Source: Amyelois transitella (Eukaryota > Arthropoda > Insecta > Lepidoptera > Pyralidae). From it: a stretch of DNA of 64,000 bases. The stretch is from assembly GCF_032362555.1 (NCBI RefSeq), contig NC_083533.1:2299001-2363000 (forward strand). Reading direction: 5' to 3'. The stretch's first letter is position 1; the number at the start of each line of letters is the position of its first letter. Below, piece by piece: positions 28,853-40,135 of the stretch. The notes below the pieces were generated by a model. The model ran no database searches. It saw only the letters and a program-made list of their open reading frames with translations, and had not been told where the DNA came from. The position numbers and the translations under genes were made by a program.

Positions 28853-29469
28853 GCAGATCAAAGCCGAATAATTGCAAATTTGACAAAAACAAGTTTACAT
28901 AGAGAGAGATGAAAGATACCTTATCAAACTTGAACCACAGAGACGTTACAAGGGGGTATGGTACATCCCCTTCCCTTGTACCTTTTTGCTAAACCTCAAA
29001 ATTAGTGACATTATAACACACGTGCCTTATCAAAGTTCGCGACAATGAATGCCCCCAGCAATGCCCACAGGTCCGTTATCGCAAAACCTTCTCACAAATT
29101 GACATACCCAATGTTCAAATCCTATTTGCCAAAATTTGACAGATCTGTTCAGTCACCACTAGCGCCCTCCAGTGGCGGAATCCCAAATTCTTACTGAAAT
29201 TTCAATATAACTTAAAAAACTTGTGTTATATTTGGAAACGTTTGCTATACAAACAAAATATTTTGGTCCAAAATGAAAATTTCAACACGGCAAAATTACA
29301 ATCATCACTTATTAAATAAAATCCTATGCCTTGTCTATCTGTCTTTGATACTCACTACTGAGCAGATATTTTATTTTTATTATTTTTTAATATATTATAC
29401 TTTATTACAAACACAGGAATATAACCTTTTTATTTAGAAGATATTCAGTCAAATCCAATCCATGATCCA

Positions 29470-29600
29470 AATATAAGTTCCCCTGCAAAGGTCGCGGAGG
29501 TCGGATAGGAGTCGCTTCGTTTAAAAACCTGACTCACCCAATCCAGGATTCATGGTTAAAGGTATACTACCCCAGGCTCCTCTCCAGAGAGGTGACCCTG
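29470..29600 (-). repeat. family H repeat
   Basis: Plus view: CCCCTGCAAAGGTCGCGGAG, TAGGAGTCGCTTCG, CTCACCCAATCCAGGATTC. It is the inverse of units at 49000 and 60596. Confidence 0.6.
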
Positions 29601-29897
29601 AACAAGGGCTAACGGCAGGAGAATATGATGATCAATTTATAGACTAGTTTCTACAATTATACATTTAACAAATGTCAAATAAATATAATTACAACTTTAA
29701 TGCACCTTACTACCATTCTATTAATTTTTTTCACAAACAGGGTGTATTCAAACATCAATTTATCTATTTACACAAATTATGCAAAACTGAATGTAATAAA
29801 AAAAACAGTACGATATAGATTATCAAAAATAAACCCCCTGTATTTACGAATCAGATTTAAAAAAACTAGCGAATACAAAACTAAGAACCTCATTTTT

Positions 29898-29903
29898 TTT
29901 ATT
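29898..29903 (-). terminator. candidate poly(A) signal of SNX6
   Basis: AATAAA on the minus strand, about 90 bases after the SNX6 stop. Confidence 0.45.
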
Positions 29904-29990
29904 GGTTGATAACATGTCTATTGATCTAAATAAGGTCTATAACTAACTTATAAAAACATACAGTTATGTATAAATATAATATAATATATT

Positions 29991-32900
29991 TCACTGACAT
30001 TCTTTGAGCACCTGCAGTGACTTTCTGAAGAGTTCCTGTTGCGCACGCGCATGTTTTATCTCCAACTCTGCTAGGTCGATCAAACTGTGGACGAAAAAAA
30101 AGAATATATATATAAACACAGCTGCGTATAACATCGCTACAACTTATGGACTAAACAGAGTATTAGTAAATTGCATTACATATTGTGAATGACTTCAATT
30201 ATTTTTAACGGGACAAATTACACAGATTGAGCCAGCTATTTAATGCAAGATTTGAGTGTTTTAAACTATTATGCTATTTATAAATAGCACGTGCTCTAAG
30301 TGCCTTGTGGTTCCCGGCACCAATACAAAAAAGAATAGGACCACTCCATCTCTTTCCCATGGATGTCGTAAAAGGCGACTAAGGGATAGGCTTACAAACT
30401 TGAGATTCTTTTTTAGGCGATGGGCTAGCAACCTGTCACTATTTAGATCTCAATTCTATCATTAAGCCAAATAGCTGAACGTGGTCGAGCAGTCTTTTCA
30501 AGACTGTTGGCTCTGTCTACCCCACAAGCTATTTATAAATACCACAAGTGTTAAACGCGCACGCAACTCAGTCGTAAACCACGCTCGGTGACCACGGATC
30601 ATTTCAACATTTCGTGAGCCACTCGACCCGCTAGTAAACGATAAAAACCTACCTCTTCTTGAAGGCAGCCACCCTCCTGGTGCGGAAGTCGATGAGTTCC
30701 TCGCGCGCACGCGCAGAAAGTTGTTCGAATTTGGCGCACGCCTCCGCCTGCGCTTGCTCCGCCTGTAATACATTTATATCATTTTAGATACAATTATAAA
30801 TCGATCATCTACGTTCTATCTATATCCACTTACCCATAATCACATACATACAGTCACGTCTATATCCCTTGCGGGGTAGACAGAGGCAACAATCTCGTTA
30901 AGACTGAAATACCACATTCAGCTGTATGGCTTAATGATGGAAATGTGATGCCAACTAGAAGAGTTGAAATGTAAAATGAAGTGAAAAAGTGCCTGCGAAG
31001 GCCACTTTTCTGAACGAAATATAAATTTATAATTTCTCAGTGACAGGTTGCTAGCCCCCTATCGCCTACAAGAATAATCTTAAGTTTATTAGCAGTTCCC
31101 TTGATAGGTTTTAAAATTTAGAGGACACAAAGAACAAAAGCGTGCATTACCTCTTGAACTTCCAATGGCTGGTGGTTGCACAAACATTTGTGTCACATTA
31201 AAACATTGTAGAAAAATATACATGCATACATACATACATATGGTCACGTCTGTATCCCTTGTGGGGTAGACAGAGCCAACAGTCTTGAAAAGACTGATAG
31301 GCCACGCTCAACTATTTCGCTTAATTATAGAATTGAGATTCAAATAATGACAGGTTGCTAGCCCATCGCCTTAAAAAAGAATCCCAAGTTTGTAAGCCTA
31401 TCCCTTAGTAGCCTTTTACGACATCCATGGGAAAGAGATGAAGTGGTCCTATTCTTTTTTGTATTGGTGCCGGGAACCACACGGCACAAAAAAATATGTA
31501 TAGAAAATATAGTTTCGAAACTTTACATCGGCCGTTTCTCATGCGCAAGTCACGATAACATGTGTCAATCGTAGACTAGTAATATGGAGGTGGTATGAAT
31601 GAGTAGCAATGGCGCAGAGAGGCGCCATTTTGTTCCAGCGTGCAAAATCTTTTCCGTCTCTTTCTACAGGGTGTCAGGTAAATTGTATTACATATTTAAG
31701 GAAATAGCAAATCATGAACCCGGTTAACGATATAAAATTTAAAACCAATAAAAAATATCACTATTTTAAAAGATAAAAATAAACAAAATAGTTAACAAAG
31801 TCTCAGAATGTTTTGACATCGTGCGCCCGCTACGCGCATCCAGAGAGACACCGCGCTCGAGACTCGTCGTATGAATTCGCGCCGCACACTTTCTGTTTTT
31901 GTTGGATAATTAGGTTAAATTTCAACCATCTATTTTTTCTAATTATTTGGAACAAGAAGCAGATCCTGAGTGCCCCCTTTTATCTGCTATACAACTATAC
32001 AACGCGATTTACCGAACACCCTGTATACTCGTACTATGTATTTCATCATGACATTTTATAGTATACTATAAATAGTTATAGTCAGCTAAAGTAGTGTCAA
32101 TATTAAAAAAAAAGTTATTATATTTTAATTAAAAACAAAGGATGTGACTACAACATTTTTATGATAAAACATTAAAAACTTCTCAACAATATACATTTTA
32201 GACACATCACGAATGTAAGATAAAAATTGCCTTGAAATTGGCAAAAAATGTTATGTAAGTAGCTAACTTTATGGAAAATAACGACTTACAGCATGTACGT
32301 CCTTATTTTTAGCCCTAGCTTTTTCCAAATTTCTGTTGGCGGCTTCATATACAGCTAGACATCTAAAAATGTAGAAAAAAGTTCTTGTTTAAAAAATTAC
32401 ACTTTTATACCAAATTTCATATTATTGGATGAAAAGATTTTATAAGTACAAGTGATCGTATAGGGGCTCATATAATTTTTCATGGAATTAAAAAAAAAGA
32501 TTTTATTCGATTTTAAACATTATTCGAACGCGCTAAGCTTCATTTTTGATTTACCTGAGTCTTCTAACTAATACAGCTTTCGCCGCATGCGCATCCCTCA
32601 TATAGTACCGGAGAGTGTCGGCCAATTTCAAGTCCTGGTCCGATGCCATACGACCCTCGATCTTCTGCAAGAGGATATAAGGCTCAAATTAAAAAGAAGT
32701 ATCCTATTTCTAAAATGCCGTATAATTCCCGGCACTGGGACCACTCCACATCTTTCCCATGGATGTCGTAAAAGGTTACTTAAGGAAATGCTAATAAACT
32801 TGAGAGTATTCTTGTAGGCGATAGGCTAGCAACTTGTCGCTTTTTGAATCTTAATTTCATCATTAAGCCATGCAGCCACAGCTGACCGTGACCTTTCAGT

Positions 32901-35900
32901 ATTTCCAAGACTCTGTTACCTGTAAGGCATAAAGATATATTTGTATTTAGAAAGATAGTTTATTAATTCACTATTTTTATAATAATTTGAGTGCGTTTGA
33001 CCTCAATCTGCATCTGATAAGCACAATGAGTCCATGCGAGCTCAAATAGTGCATATTCACTCTTGCCTTGAAAATCCCAAAGTTTTATGTATCAGGGAAG
33101 AGAGAGAGACGCAAGGAGGGAATTTCAAATCACATACATACATATAATCACGTCTATATCCCTTGCGGGGTAGACAGAGCCAACAGTCGTGTAAAGACTG
33201 ATAGGCCACGTTCAGCTATTTGGCTTTAAGATAGAATCGAGATTCAAATAGTGACAGGTTGCTAGGCCATCGCCTAAAAAAGAATCCCAAGTTACAAACT
33301 TGGGATTCTTTTTTAGGCGATGGCCTTTCCCTTAGTCGCCTTTACGACACCATGGGAAAGAGATGGAGTGGTCCTATTCTTTTTTGTATTGGTGCCGGGA
33401 ACCACCATTCCAAATCACATACCCTGCATTTGTCGAATGTCTCGCTTGCCCTGGTGAGAAACCTCTCAGTTGGCGGCTGCTCCCTCGTAGCCAACTGAGT
33501 GATACACGACGACAACTTGATATGGGCGTCGGCTACCTCTGTGGACAAAATTATATATTTCTTTAAAGCACGGCTCAATAAAAAAAAAGAATATCTTTCC
33601 GGACGCCGCCAATCGTGCCACTCCCTCCACCTCTCCGCTCATTTCCGGTCCGCTTACATAAATGCTGAGTTTATTATCTATATCTTTGGTGTTAGATTAT
33701 AGATTAGGTTGTAAATAGGGCCGCGTGGTTCCTACACTCCAGAATAGGAACACTCCAAATACTTCCCCGTGGATGTCGTACAACGCATGATAAACTTGGG
33801 ATTCTTCTTGTCAGCGATGGGCTAGCAACCTGTCACTATTTGAATCTCAATTCTGTTAAAGCCATACAGCTGAATATGGCCTTTCAGTATTATTCTCGTT
33901 GGGTATGTCTACCCTGCAAGGGATATAGACGTGGCAATATGTATGTATGTACCTTTATGTTTAGTAGTCATCCTGTCAACTTTAGCGACCGCCTCCTTGA
34001 GATGGGAATAGTACTCCTGAAGGAACGAAGTCTCCTGCTCGAAGAAATCGTTGACGTCTCGCACCGTGGCGCCCAGGTAGATCTCGTCTGTGGTAGTGGT
34101 CATTGACCTCATCTGTAAAGGAATTTTGACATTACAATTACATACTCAATTTGGTGCCGTGCTCACGGAAATTTAGGTGAAGAACAGTCCATCTTTTTCT
34201 TATATATTTCCCAATTATAACAAAACAAAACCACTGTACTCGTATGTACCTAATTCGGTGTCAATCGATACAAAATAAAACAGCACGAACAAAATCCATA
34301 TTCCACCAATGCCTGTCAGAAAAACTTACCACTCCACCAACAGGATCAATCTTCTCATAAGTTTTAACAGACTGTTCCTTTTTCTCCAGGTAATCTTGTG
34401 GATGAGATCCTTTACCTAACACAGGGGGTGTGGTGAGGCGTCGTAAGAATACTTTAACCATCTTGCCAGCTGTTTTCTGCTGTGCAAGTTTTATTAGACC
34501 CTGAAAAAGGTCCATTTTCAATAGATGCTTGTTGGAGACAAAAGTAATCTTACCGATCTTTACGTTTACGGAGAATCCAGGTACCTTATATCGGCGTGAG
34601 GTACCTGAGTGATCTGTGTTGATTTTAAAATTTGTGTGAACTTTACCGATTTGCCAAAAACCAAGAAGGGACCACAAAGAAGTGACCTTACTGTGGAGAT
34701 TTGGTGCGGCATGCAAACTTATTAGTCCAGTAGTGAAATCGTACAAATCATTTCATTTCTAGACAACTTACCAGTTCACCAATAAGGTCCATCTTCCTCA
34801 AGGTTTATCACACTGATCCTGTTTGTAATTTGGGAGTACTTCGGGTAGGAACCTTATTTTCCTAAGACAGCTGAGGAAGCTGTCTTTCCTGATGACCTTC
34901 ATCCATCAACTAACACGATACCAGCCCATTGATTAGGTCCATATTCCCCCAAGGCTTGACACATAAATCCTGTTTGTATTTTAGGAATACTTGGAGGTGA
35001 GTCATTCTTGAACACGGGGTACATCTCTTAACACTAAAAACAATTTTAAAAAAATTACCAATCCACCAATGAGGTCCATCTTCCCCCGAGGTTTGGCACA
35101 CAGGTCCTGCTCGTATTCCAGGAAGACACGGAGATGGGAGTCATTCCGGAACACGGGGTGCGCTGCTAGGCGCTGTAGGAACACCTCGTGCATCGCTACT
35201 GTCTTCTTGAAGGTCGCTAGGTATTCGCTGCAAGAATTTTTATTTAATAATAGAATATTGTTTATATTTGATTTTCTCCATACAGATAGCTAATCCAAGC
35301 AATATAATTTTGGGAGTTAAGAAAATAGTGAATGTAGTAAAAAGGTGACTAAAGTACTACTAAGAATTTAATCAATAAATATAAATATGTACACGACAAA
35401 CACAGATTGAGTTAGCCTTGAAGTAAGACCAAAACTTGTGTAAAAAGATACTATAATTTTATAATAAATACTTATAAAAATAAACATTCAAGACCCGAGC
35501 TGGCTGTGTCACAGTCAAGCGCATCAACTCTTCCCTGGTCAGCCTCCCCCCTTGCTTTTCCCCAAACGCTGCACCATCGTATAGTTTGGAAGTTAGTGCT
35601 AACAATAGAGTTATCTGATATGGTATTCTCCATGAAACAGTAAATGATACATACTCCTCAAGCTCTTCCTTCATTTTGAGGAACTCTTCCCTGGTCAGAG
35701 CCCCCTCGCCTTCCCCCAAACGCTGCAACTTCTCTCTGGAGGCGTCAAAGTCAGGACGAGGCGGGGCTGGCGGTATCTGAAGAGGAAATGTTATTTTCAT
35801 CTACTTCACCTAGTAATTATGACGAAAAATCTCATTTATTTCCAAGTGGAGTTGGTTGTTCACCATAATAAAATACCCACTACAATTGACGAATAAAACT

Positions 35901-38619
35901 GGAATTTTAAAATAAAATATATTTTGTTTCTTTTATAATATGTATCTATACAACAATAGTCTAAACCAAAGTAATGATTTCAGAAAATTTGCATCAATTT
36001 TTAAATGCAATTTTTTTTTTAATTCTTGGTCTGACCTGACGGGGCCGCAGGGGCACTGCACTGCCATGCCTGGTTAAAGATTCACTCCTTATATTTGCGT
36101 ATTCACCTAACCTCATTCACATGTTCACTGCATGACCATTTGGCACATCTTTCGTAACTTCAACATACATACATACATATGGTCACGTCTATATCCCTTG
36201 CGGGGTAGACAGAGCCAACAGTCTTGAAAGACTAAATGGCCACGTTCAGCTATTTGGCTTAATGATAGAATTGAGATTCAACTAGTGACAGGTTGCTGGC
36301 CCATCGCCTAAAAAGAATTCCAAGTTTGTAAGCCTATCCCTTAGTCGCCTTTTACGACATCCATGAGAAAGAGATGGAGTGGCCCTATTCTTTTTTGTCG
36401 TAACTTCAAGCCTAGGTTAATCCGGCCTGACCTTTCTATCTTTTCTGTGCTTTTAAAGAATACAGGAATAATAAACAGTAACACTCACAATGTAGCCAGC
36501 ATACTCCTCGTTCTCCTCATATCTGTCGTGAAGCCACACAAACTCTTCATGCTGCCTGACCACGATGAACTCTGACTTCTGGAACTCCGGCAGGGTGGTC
36601 TTCGTGTGCACTGTGAACTTGACCTTTTCTTTCTCGCTAAGGGCATCTGATATGTCCACCTATGTAAAAAGGAAATTTACATTATTACCACTTATATGTT
36701 ACCCTGAAGTAACTGCGCAGGAGTGTAATGTTTGTATGGAGTGAAATAATTTGGGCGCAGGAGTGTAATGTTTGTATGGAGTGAAATAATTTGGGCGGTT
36801 GAGTCAATCACAGTGCGTCATTTGAACCCTCGAACCTCTTCACTAATGTGCTATTATTATGAGGGAGATAGTAGGAGACATAATATTTTAGCATTTTAGT
36901 TATTACATATTTTTAATAAGGTCTTGTTTTTATTTATATCTTACCAGCAAGCTGTTATCGACCAATGATACATTCTCACTAGGCTTCTTCTTGTCAGTTT
37001 TGAGGTCACCGGAGACAGGGGACTGTGCTGGAGGCACTGACAGAGGATCATGGTTAGTCTCTTCCACGCAGTCCTGGAATATAATACACAATCCTATAAA
37101 TATATTCTACATACATATATATAATCACGTCTATATCCCTTGCGGGGTAGACAGAGCCAACAGTCTTGAAAAGACTGATGGGCCACATTCAGCTATTTGG
37201 CTTTAAGATAGAATTGAGATTCAAATAGTGACAGGTTGCTAGCCGATGGGCTGAAAGAAAATCTCTATTTGATCTCTATTTGAATCTAAAAGAAGAATCA
37301 CAAGTTTTTAAGCCTATCCCTTAGTCGCCTTTTACTACATCCGTGGAAGAGAGATGGAGTGGTCCTATTCTTTTTTCTATTGGTGCCGGGAACCACACGG
37401 AACATACATATATTCTAACATGTTTTATTAATATGATGAGTACTTTTAGGCTAACTAAATCTGTGTAATTTGTTCCGTACATATTTATTTATTGATATTA
37501 CAACTGTAATAGGAAGATTTGATTTATTTAAACATTTTGCACTTGGTACAAAATGTGTGCCATTGGTACTCTCTGGTCAGTCAAATCTTTGGTCTGTAAC
37601 TAAAAGTTACGTATGGATGGTATGAAATTAAAAAAATAAATCATACCTATTACTAGAAAACTAGTTAAATCCTATTTTGTACAACTTATATATCAGCTTT
37701 TCTAACAAGGTACATAACATAAAAATTGCATGCATACACACATACTTTCACATTTATAAGACTAGTGTACTAATTATGCTATTTATGATCATTTTATTAG
37801 TAGTTGCGTTTGCATAAAAAATGCAAAACAATTTTTTTTTCAATTCTGATGTTCTTTTACCTACTAGTTTTTATTGTTACCCAGAAAGACTGTGTCATAT
37901 TTACAGACATTTTTTACACTCCAAATTGTTCAATAAAAAAGATGATTTCAAAGCAGTGATTGACAGACAACAGATATTGGTAAGTTTAGCCTACCATCCT
38001 AAAACTATTATGGCTACATAACATATGAGTTCCTAGCTTAGCTGGGTTTCAGCTTGAGGGTGGCAGTAGGTTAGCTTACAAATTAGATGACAAAGACGTC
38101 TCTGGAAGAAGGGACCAGAATGCATTTGTTCAGCAGCGGGTCATAAATGGCTAAGTATAAAATTGTGTATGTCTTGAACACTGATAAAAGCTAATAACAG
38201 TGATAAGCAGACAAACATTATGAGTTTTGAATGTATTAGGATAAATTTTATCCAAAACAAAAATAATGGCAATCTATTGACCGAAAGAGGAACATATCAT
38301 TAGAATCATGAACACGAAAAACGGTAAACAACCTTGGATCTATGAAAAACTTAATTAAAACTTGTTAACACTCCACGTCACTAAGTGTTATCAAGCGAAA
38401 CTCATCGACGAATTAACGGAATTATCTGTTACGCCTTAATAATGCAGCTATGAATCACTGGAATATGAGATACTATAGTAAATACTTGATAACAAACGTT
38501 AAAATAAGCTTTAATAAAGTAAAAGCGGTGACGCCCCCCGGTAAATTATAAGTTACGCGAACAGACCTAAATCACCATTTACATACTCTTAACAGTTACA
38601 ACTTTTCACTTACCATCAT
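29991..38619 (-). CDS. Snx6: SNX5/SNX6-type sorting nexin (PX-BAR), complete, 11 exons
   Basis: SNX5/6 proteins pair with SNX1/2 as the membrane-bending half of retromer-linked endosomal sorting. Exons are 38619-38614, 37073-36945, 36659-36489, 35776-35655, 35227-35059, 34112-33953, 33538-33423, 32664-32555, 32362-32290, 30762-30653 and 30084-29991 (stop TGA), giving 419 residues; human SNX6 has about 406. The first exon encodes only Met-Met. The PX domain starts near residue 45 ([53 protein letters not shown]). The BAR part follows [17 protein letters not shown] and runs through [26 protein letters not shown] and [11 protein letters not shown] to the C-terminus. Decayed copies of exon 5 lie in the next intron. 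The gene is divergent from Nf1. Confidence 0.95.
30298..30530 (+). repeat. family A element
   Basis: A sense copy from TGCCTTGTGGTTCCCGGCAC to TGTCTACCCCACAAG, between the last two SNX6 exons. Confidence 0.85.
30840..31110 (-). repeat. family A element with internal insertion
   Basis: From CACATACATACAGTCACGTC through GTGACAGGTTGCTAGCCCC. About 80 unrelated bases separate the two halves around 30955-31040. With 30298-30530 it brackets SNX6 exon 10. Confidence 0.75.
31220..31488 (-). repeat. family A element, near full length
   Basis: From CATGCATACATACATACATA to GGGAACCACACGGCAC, in SNX6 intron 9. Confidence 0.87.
31665..32025. mobile_element. MITE with TACAGGGTGT terminal inverted repeats
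   Basis: Left end TACAGGGTGTCAGGTAAAT, right end GATTTACCGAACACCCTGTA, giving an imperfect inverted repeat of about 20 bases. The total is 361 bp. A relative with the same internal landmarks (CAAAGTCTCAG, TTCGCGCCGC) is at 41992-42295. Confidence 0.75.
32713..32945 (+). repeat. family A element, diverged
   Basis: A sense copy from TGCCGTATAATTCCCGGCAC to TGTAAGGCATAAAGATAT, adjacent to SNX6 exon 8. Confidence 0.75.
33130..33405 (-). repeat. family A element with perfect 30-bp fold-back
   Basis: An antisense copy interrupted by an inverted repetition: arms 33264-33293 and 33297-33326, 30 of 30 paired, 3-base loop. It ends at GGGAACCACC just downstream of the SNX6 exon 7 donor. Confidence 0.88.
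33718..33955 (+). repeat. family A element
   Basis: A sense copy from GGGCCGCGTGGTTCC to GTGGCAATATGTATGTATGT. Its tail runs into the donor site of SNX6 exon 6. Confidence 0.8.
34331..34501 (-). pseudogene. duplicate of SNX6 exon 5 (copy D), open frame but wrong entry phase
   Basis: After a TTTTTCAG acceptor the frame reads [20 protein letters not shown], then [15 protein letters not shown] and EKIDPVGGV before a GTAAGT donor. It aligns end to end with the real exon 5 ([20 protein letters not shown] to KMDLIGGL). The exit phase is right (0), but from the upstream phase-2 donor this acceptor gives an immediate stop. The surrounding frame is open for about 160 codons. Confidence 0.6.
34771..34890 (-). 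pseudogene. duplicate of SNX6 exon 5 (copy C), frameshifted
   Basis: The 3' half GGAAGATGGACCTTATTGGT plus CTG and a GTAAGT donor match exon 5, but a one-base loss puts stops in frame. No plausible acceptor was seen. Confidence 0.55.
34922..35033 (-). pseudogene. duplicate of SNX6 exon 5 (copy B), still splice-compatible
   Basis: A TTGTTTTTAG acceptor and a CTG|GTATCG donor bound 112 bases. From the upstream phase-2 donor it reads open for 37 codons: [38 protein letters not shown], leaving phase 0 as exon 5 does. Its first part is shifted by one base relative to exon 5. Only 25 bases separate it from the end of exon 5, too few for an intron, so the two could not both be spliced in. It may be an alternative exon or a relic. 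Confidence 0.5.
36161..36400 (-). repeat. family A element
   Basis: From AACATACATACATACATATG to GGAGTGGCCCTATTCTTTTT; the last 45 bases of the head are missing. Confidence 0.82.
36711..36950 (+). repeat. family D repeat with 41-base tandem duplication
   Basis: GCGCAGGAGTGTAATGTTTG through AAATAATTTGGG occurs twice in direct succession (about 36715 and 36756). The rest matches 44828-45000. The unit ends at the SNX6 exon 2 donor. Confidence 0.7.
37108..37405 (-). repeat. family A element with short internal duplication
   Basis: An antisense copy. About 40 bases around GATCTCTATTTGAATCT are inserted in the middle; it ends GGGAACCACACGGAAC. Confidence 0.8.
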
Positions 38620-38839
38620 TTTGGGAGTTTATTGATAGTAAAAAACTAGACGAGATTAAATGATGTGAAACAAAAAAAATTTTCAAAGAATACAAAGCGA
38701 ACGGATGTAAGGATGCCACAATGACGATTTATTTTTGACAGACAACAACAATGACAGTGACATAAGAATATCGATGACAGCTCCCATGACTTTGACATAC
38801 ATTCCAATGTTGCTTCTTAAGATAATTTTTATTTATCCT

Positions 38840-38925
38840 ATAAAATCACGCCTCTTTCTCGGAGGGGTAGGCAGAGACTACATAATTCCACTTGCCACGA
38901 TCCCTGCATACTTCCTTCGCTTCAA
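38840..38925 (-). mobile_element. family B: short LINE 3' end
   Basis: Plus view: AAATCACGCCTCTTTCTCGG, GGTAGGCAGAGACTACAT, CTTGCCACGATCCCTGCATA. Confidence 0.75.
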
Positions 38926-39232
38926 AAAATACTAAAATTCAAGCGCTTATTTAACGCAGTGACTACAGTGAAAATTTCATTTAAAACTAAAGGTTAGAAA
39001 TGGACTCCCACACTTCTAGTGAACTGCGTGTGAAGTACAGAATTCACAGAAAAAAATTACCAATAGATTTAAATAAGTAATAATGCAACCGAGGTGGTCT
39101 AGAACTTTTTAATCATTATTTTCTACCAATTGGTTGATATTTTGTAAAAAAAAACAGACACCCTTTTATACATTGGCTGCGTTCCAGTCCTAGTAACTTT
39201 AATCAGGATCTGTTATGTAGAGCTCTTCTACA

Positions 39233-39485
39233 TATACATACATACATAAAATCACGCCTCTTTTCCGGAGGGGTAGGCAGAGACTACCTCTTTCCACTTG
39301 CCACGATCTCTGCATACTTCCTTCGCTTCATCCGCATTCATAACTCTCTTCATGCAAGCTCGGCGGTTTCGGGTACTTTTGACCTGATACTTTACCAGGA
39401 CGTCCTTAATTTGATCAAGATTCGTTCGTCTAGGTCTTCCCACTCCGACCTTTCCCTCCGCACTCTCCTTGTATATGTGCTTAGT
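39233..39485 (-). mobile_element. family B: longest LINE 3' end in the window
   Basis: The minus strand translates as an uninterrupted C-terminus: GKVGVGRPRRTNLDQIKDVL, STRNRRACMKRVMNADEA and [20 protein letters not shown], followed by a short 3' end and (ATGT)n tail. Together with RWFGHVERV at 50190-50400 this marks it as the end of an endonuclease-reverse transcriptase LINE, probably RTE-like. It is 5'-truncated. Confidence 0.8.
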
Positions 39486-39659
39486 CAACCTGCTCTTTTA
39501 CATATTCGTGACCTATTTGTAGGTATTAATAACGAATTAAAAAGAATAAATAAAATATGCATACCTCTTCAAGTTATGTTTTTTAATTTGTGTCATCTCT
39601 GATCATTTAAGCTGGTTAACGTAAGATTCAATTAACACTGAACGCCTATAGTTTTTACA

Positions 39660-40135
39660 TTATTTTCAAAAAAGTTATGACTGACACCGTAGTAAGCGTG
39701 ATATCGGTAATGTAATCTTATAACGTTATATAACGGATAAAAATAATGTTATATTTCGTTCCCAATTACCGTTAAGAAAAGCGATACCAATTAAATTTTA
39801 AAATATCGTTACCGTTATGTAAAATGAGAATCTGTCCTGTTGTATAAAATGTATGCAGGTACCTCCAGTTTGTCTGTCGCAATGGAACTGTATGACACGC
39901 GACGCGATTAGAAGTGTTCACAGTGAATCATTAAATCAGTATAACCAGTAAATACAGAAAAAAATTAACGTTAAACAGTCTTAACGATACCGCTTACTGG
40001 TAATTATACTGGTAACGTTATATGAGTATAACGGTAAATGAGGCCAAAAATATCGTTACCTAGCATAACGGTACTTAATTTATAACGATAACCCTGCTTG
40101 ACAGTAATAACGATACCAATTTTTTAACGGTAATT
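39660..40135. other. field of AACGNTA / TAACGTTA motifs
   Basis: About a dozen or more short motifs of the type ATAACGGTA, TACCGTTA, TAACGTTATA and TAACGATA occur on both strands in 480 bases. Nothing comparable was seen elsewhere in the window. It could be a decayed transposon with internal subrepeats or a regulatory array near the divergent promoters. Confidence 0.45.

Larger units (their letters stand above)
26735..29990. other. intergenic region between TMEM145-like 5' end and SNX6 3' end
   Basis: Upstream of the TMEM145-like start lie presumed promoter and 5' UTR sequences; no TATA box or extra coding exon is evident. The rest holds a family A fragment (about 27745-27910), family D, a fold-back repeat, family H and A/T-rich sequence. 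A plus-strand open stretch at 29700-29909 has no coding features. Confidence 0.45.

Noticed and set aside
29700..29909. 69-codon plus-strand frame in the intergenic region
   Set aside because: A/T-rich, no splice or start context, no recognisable motif.
34261..34746. 161-codon minus-strand frame as an independent gene
   Set aside because: Its recognisable part is the duplicated SNX6 exon 5 (copy D); the rest is intron sequence with no separate start context.
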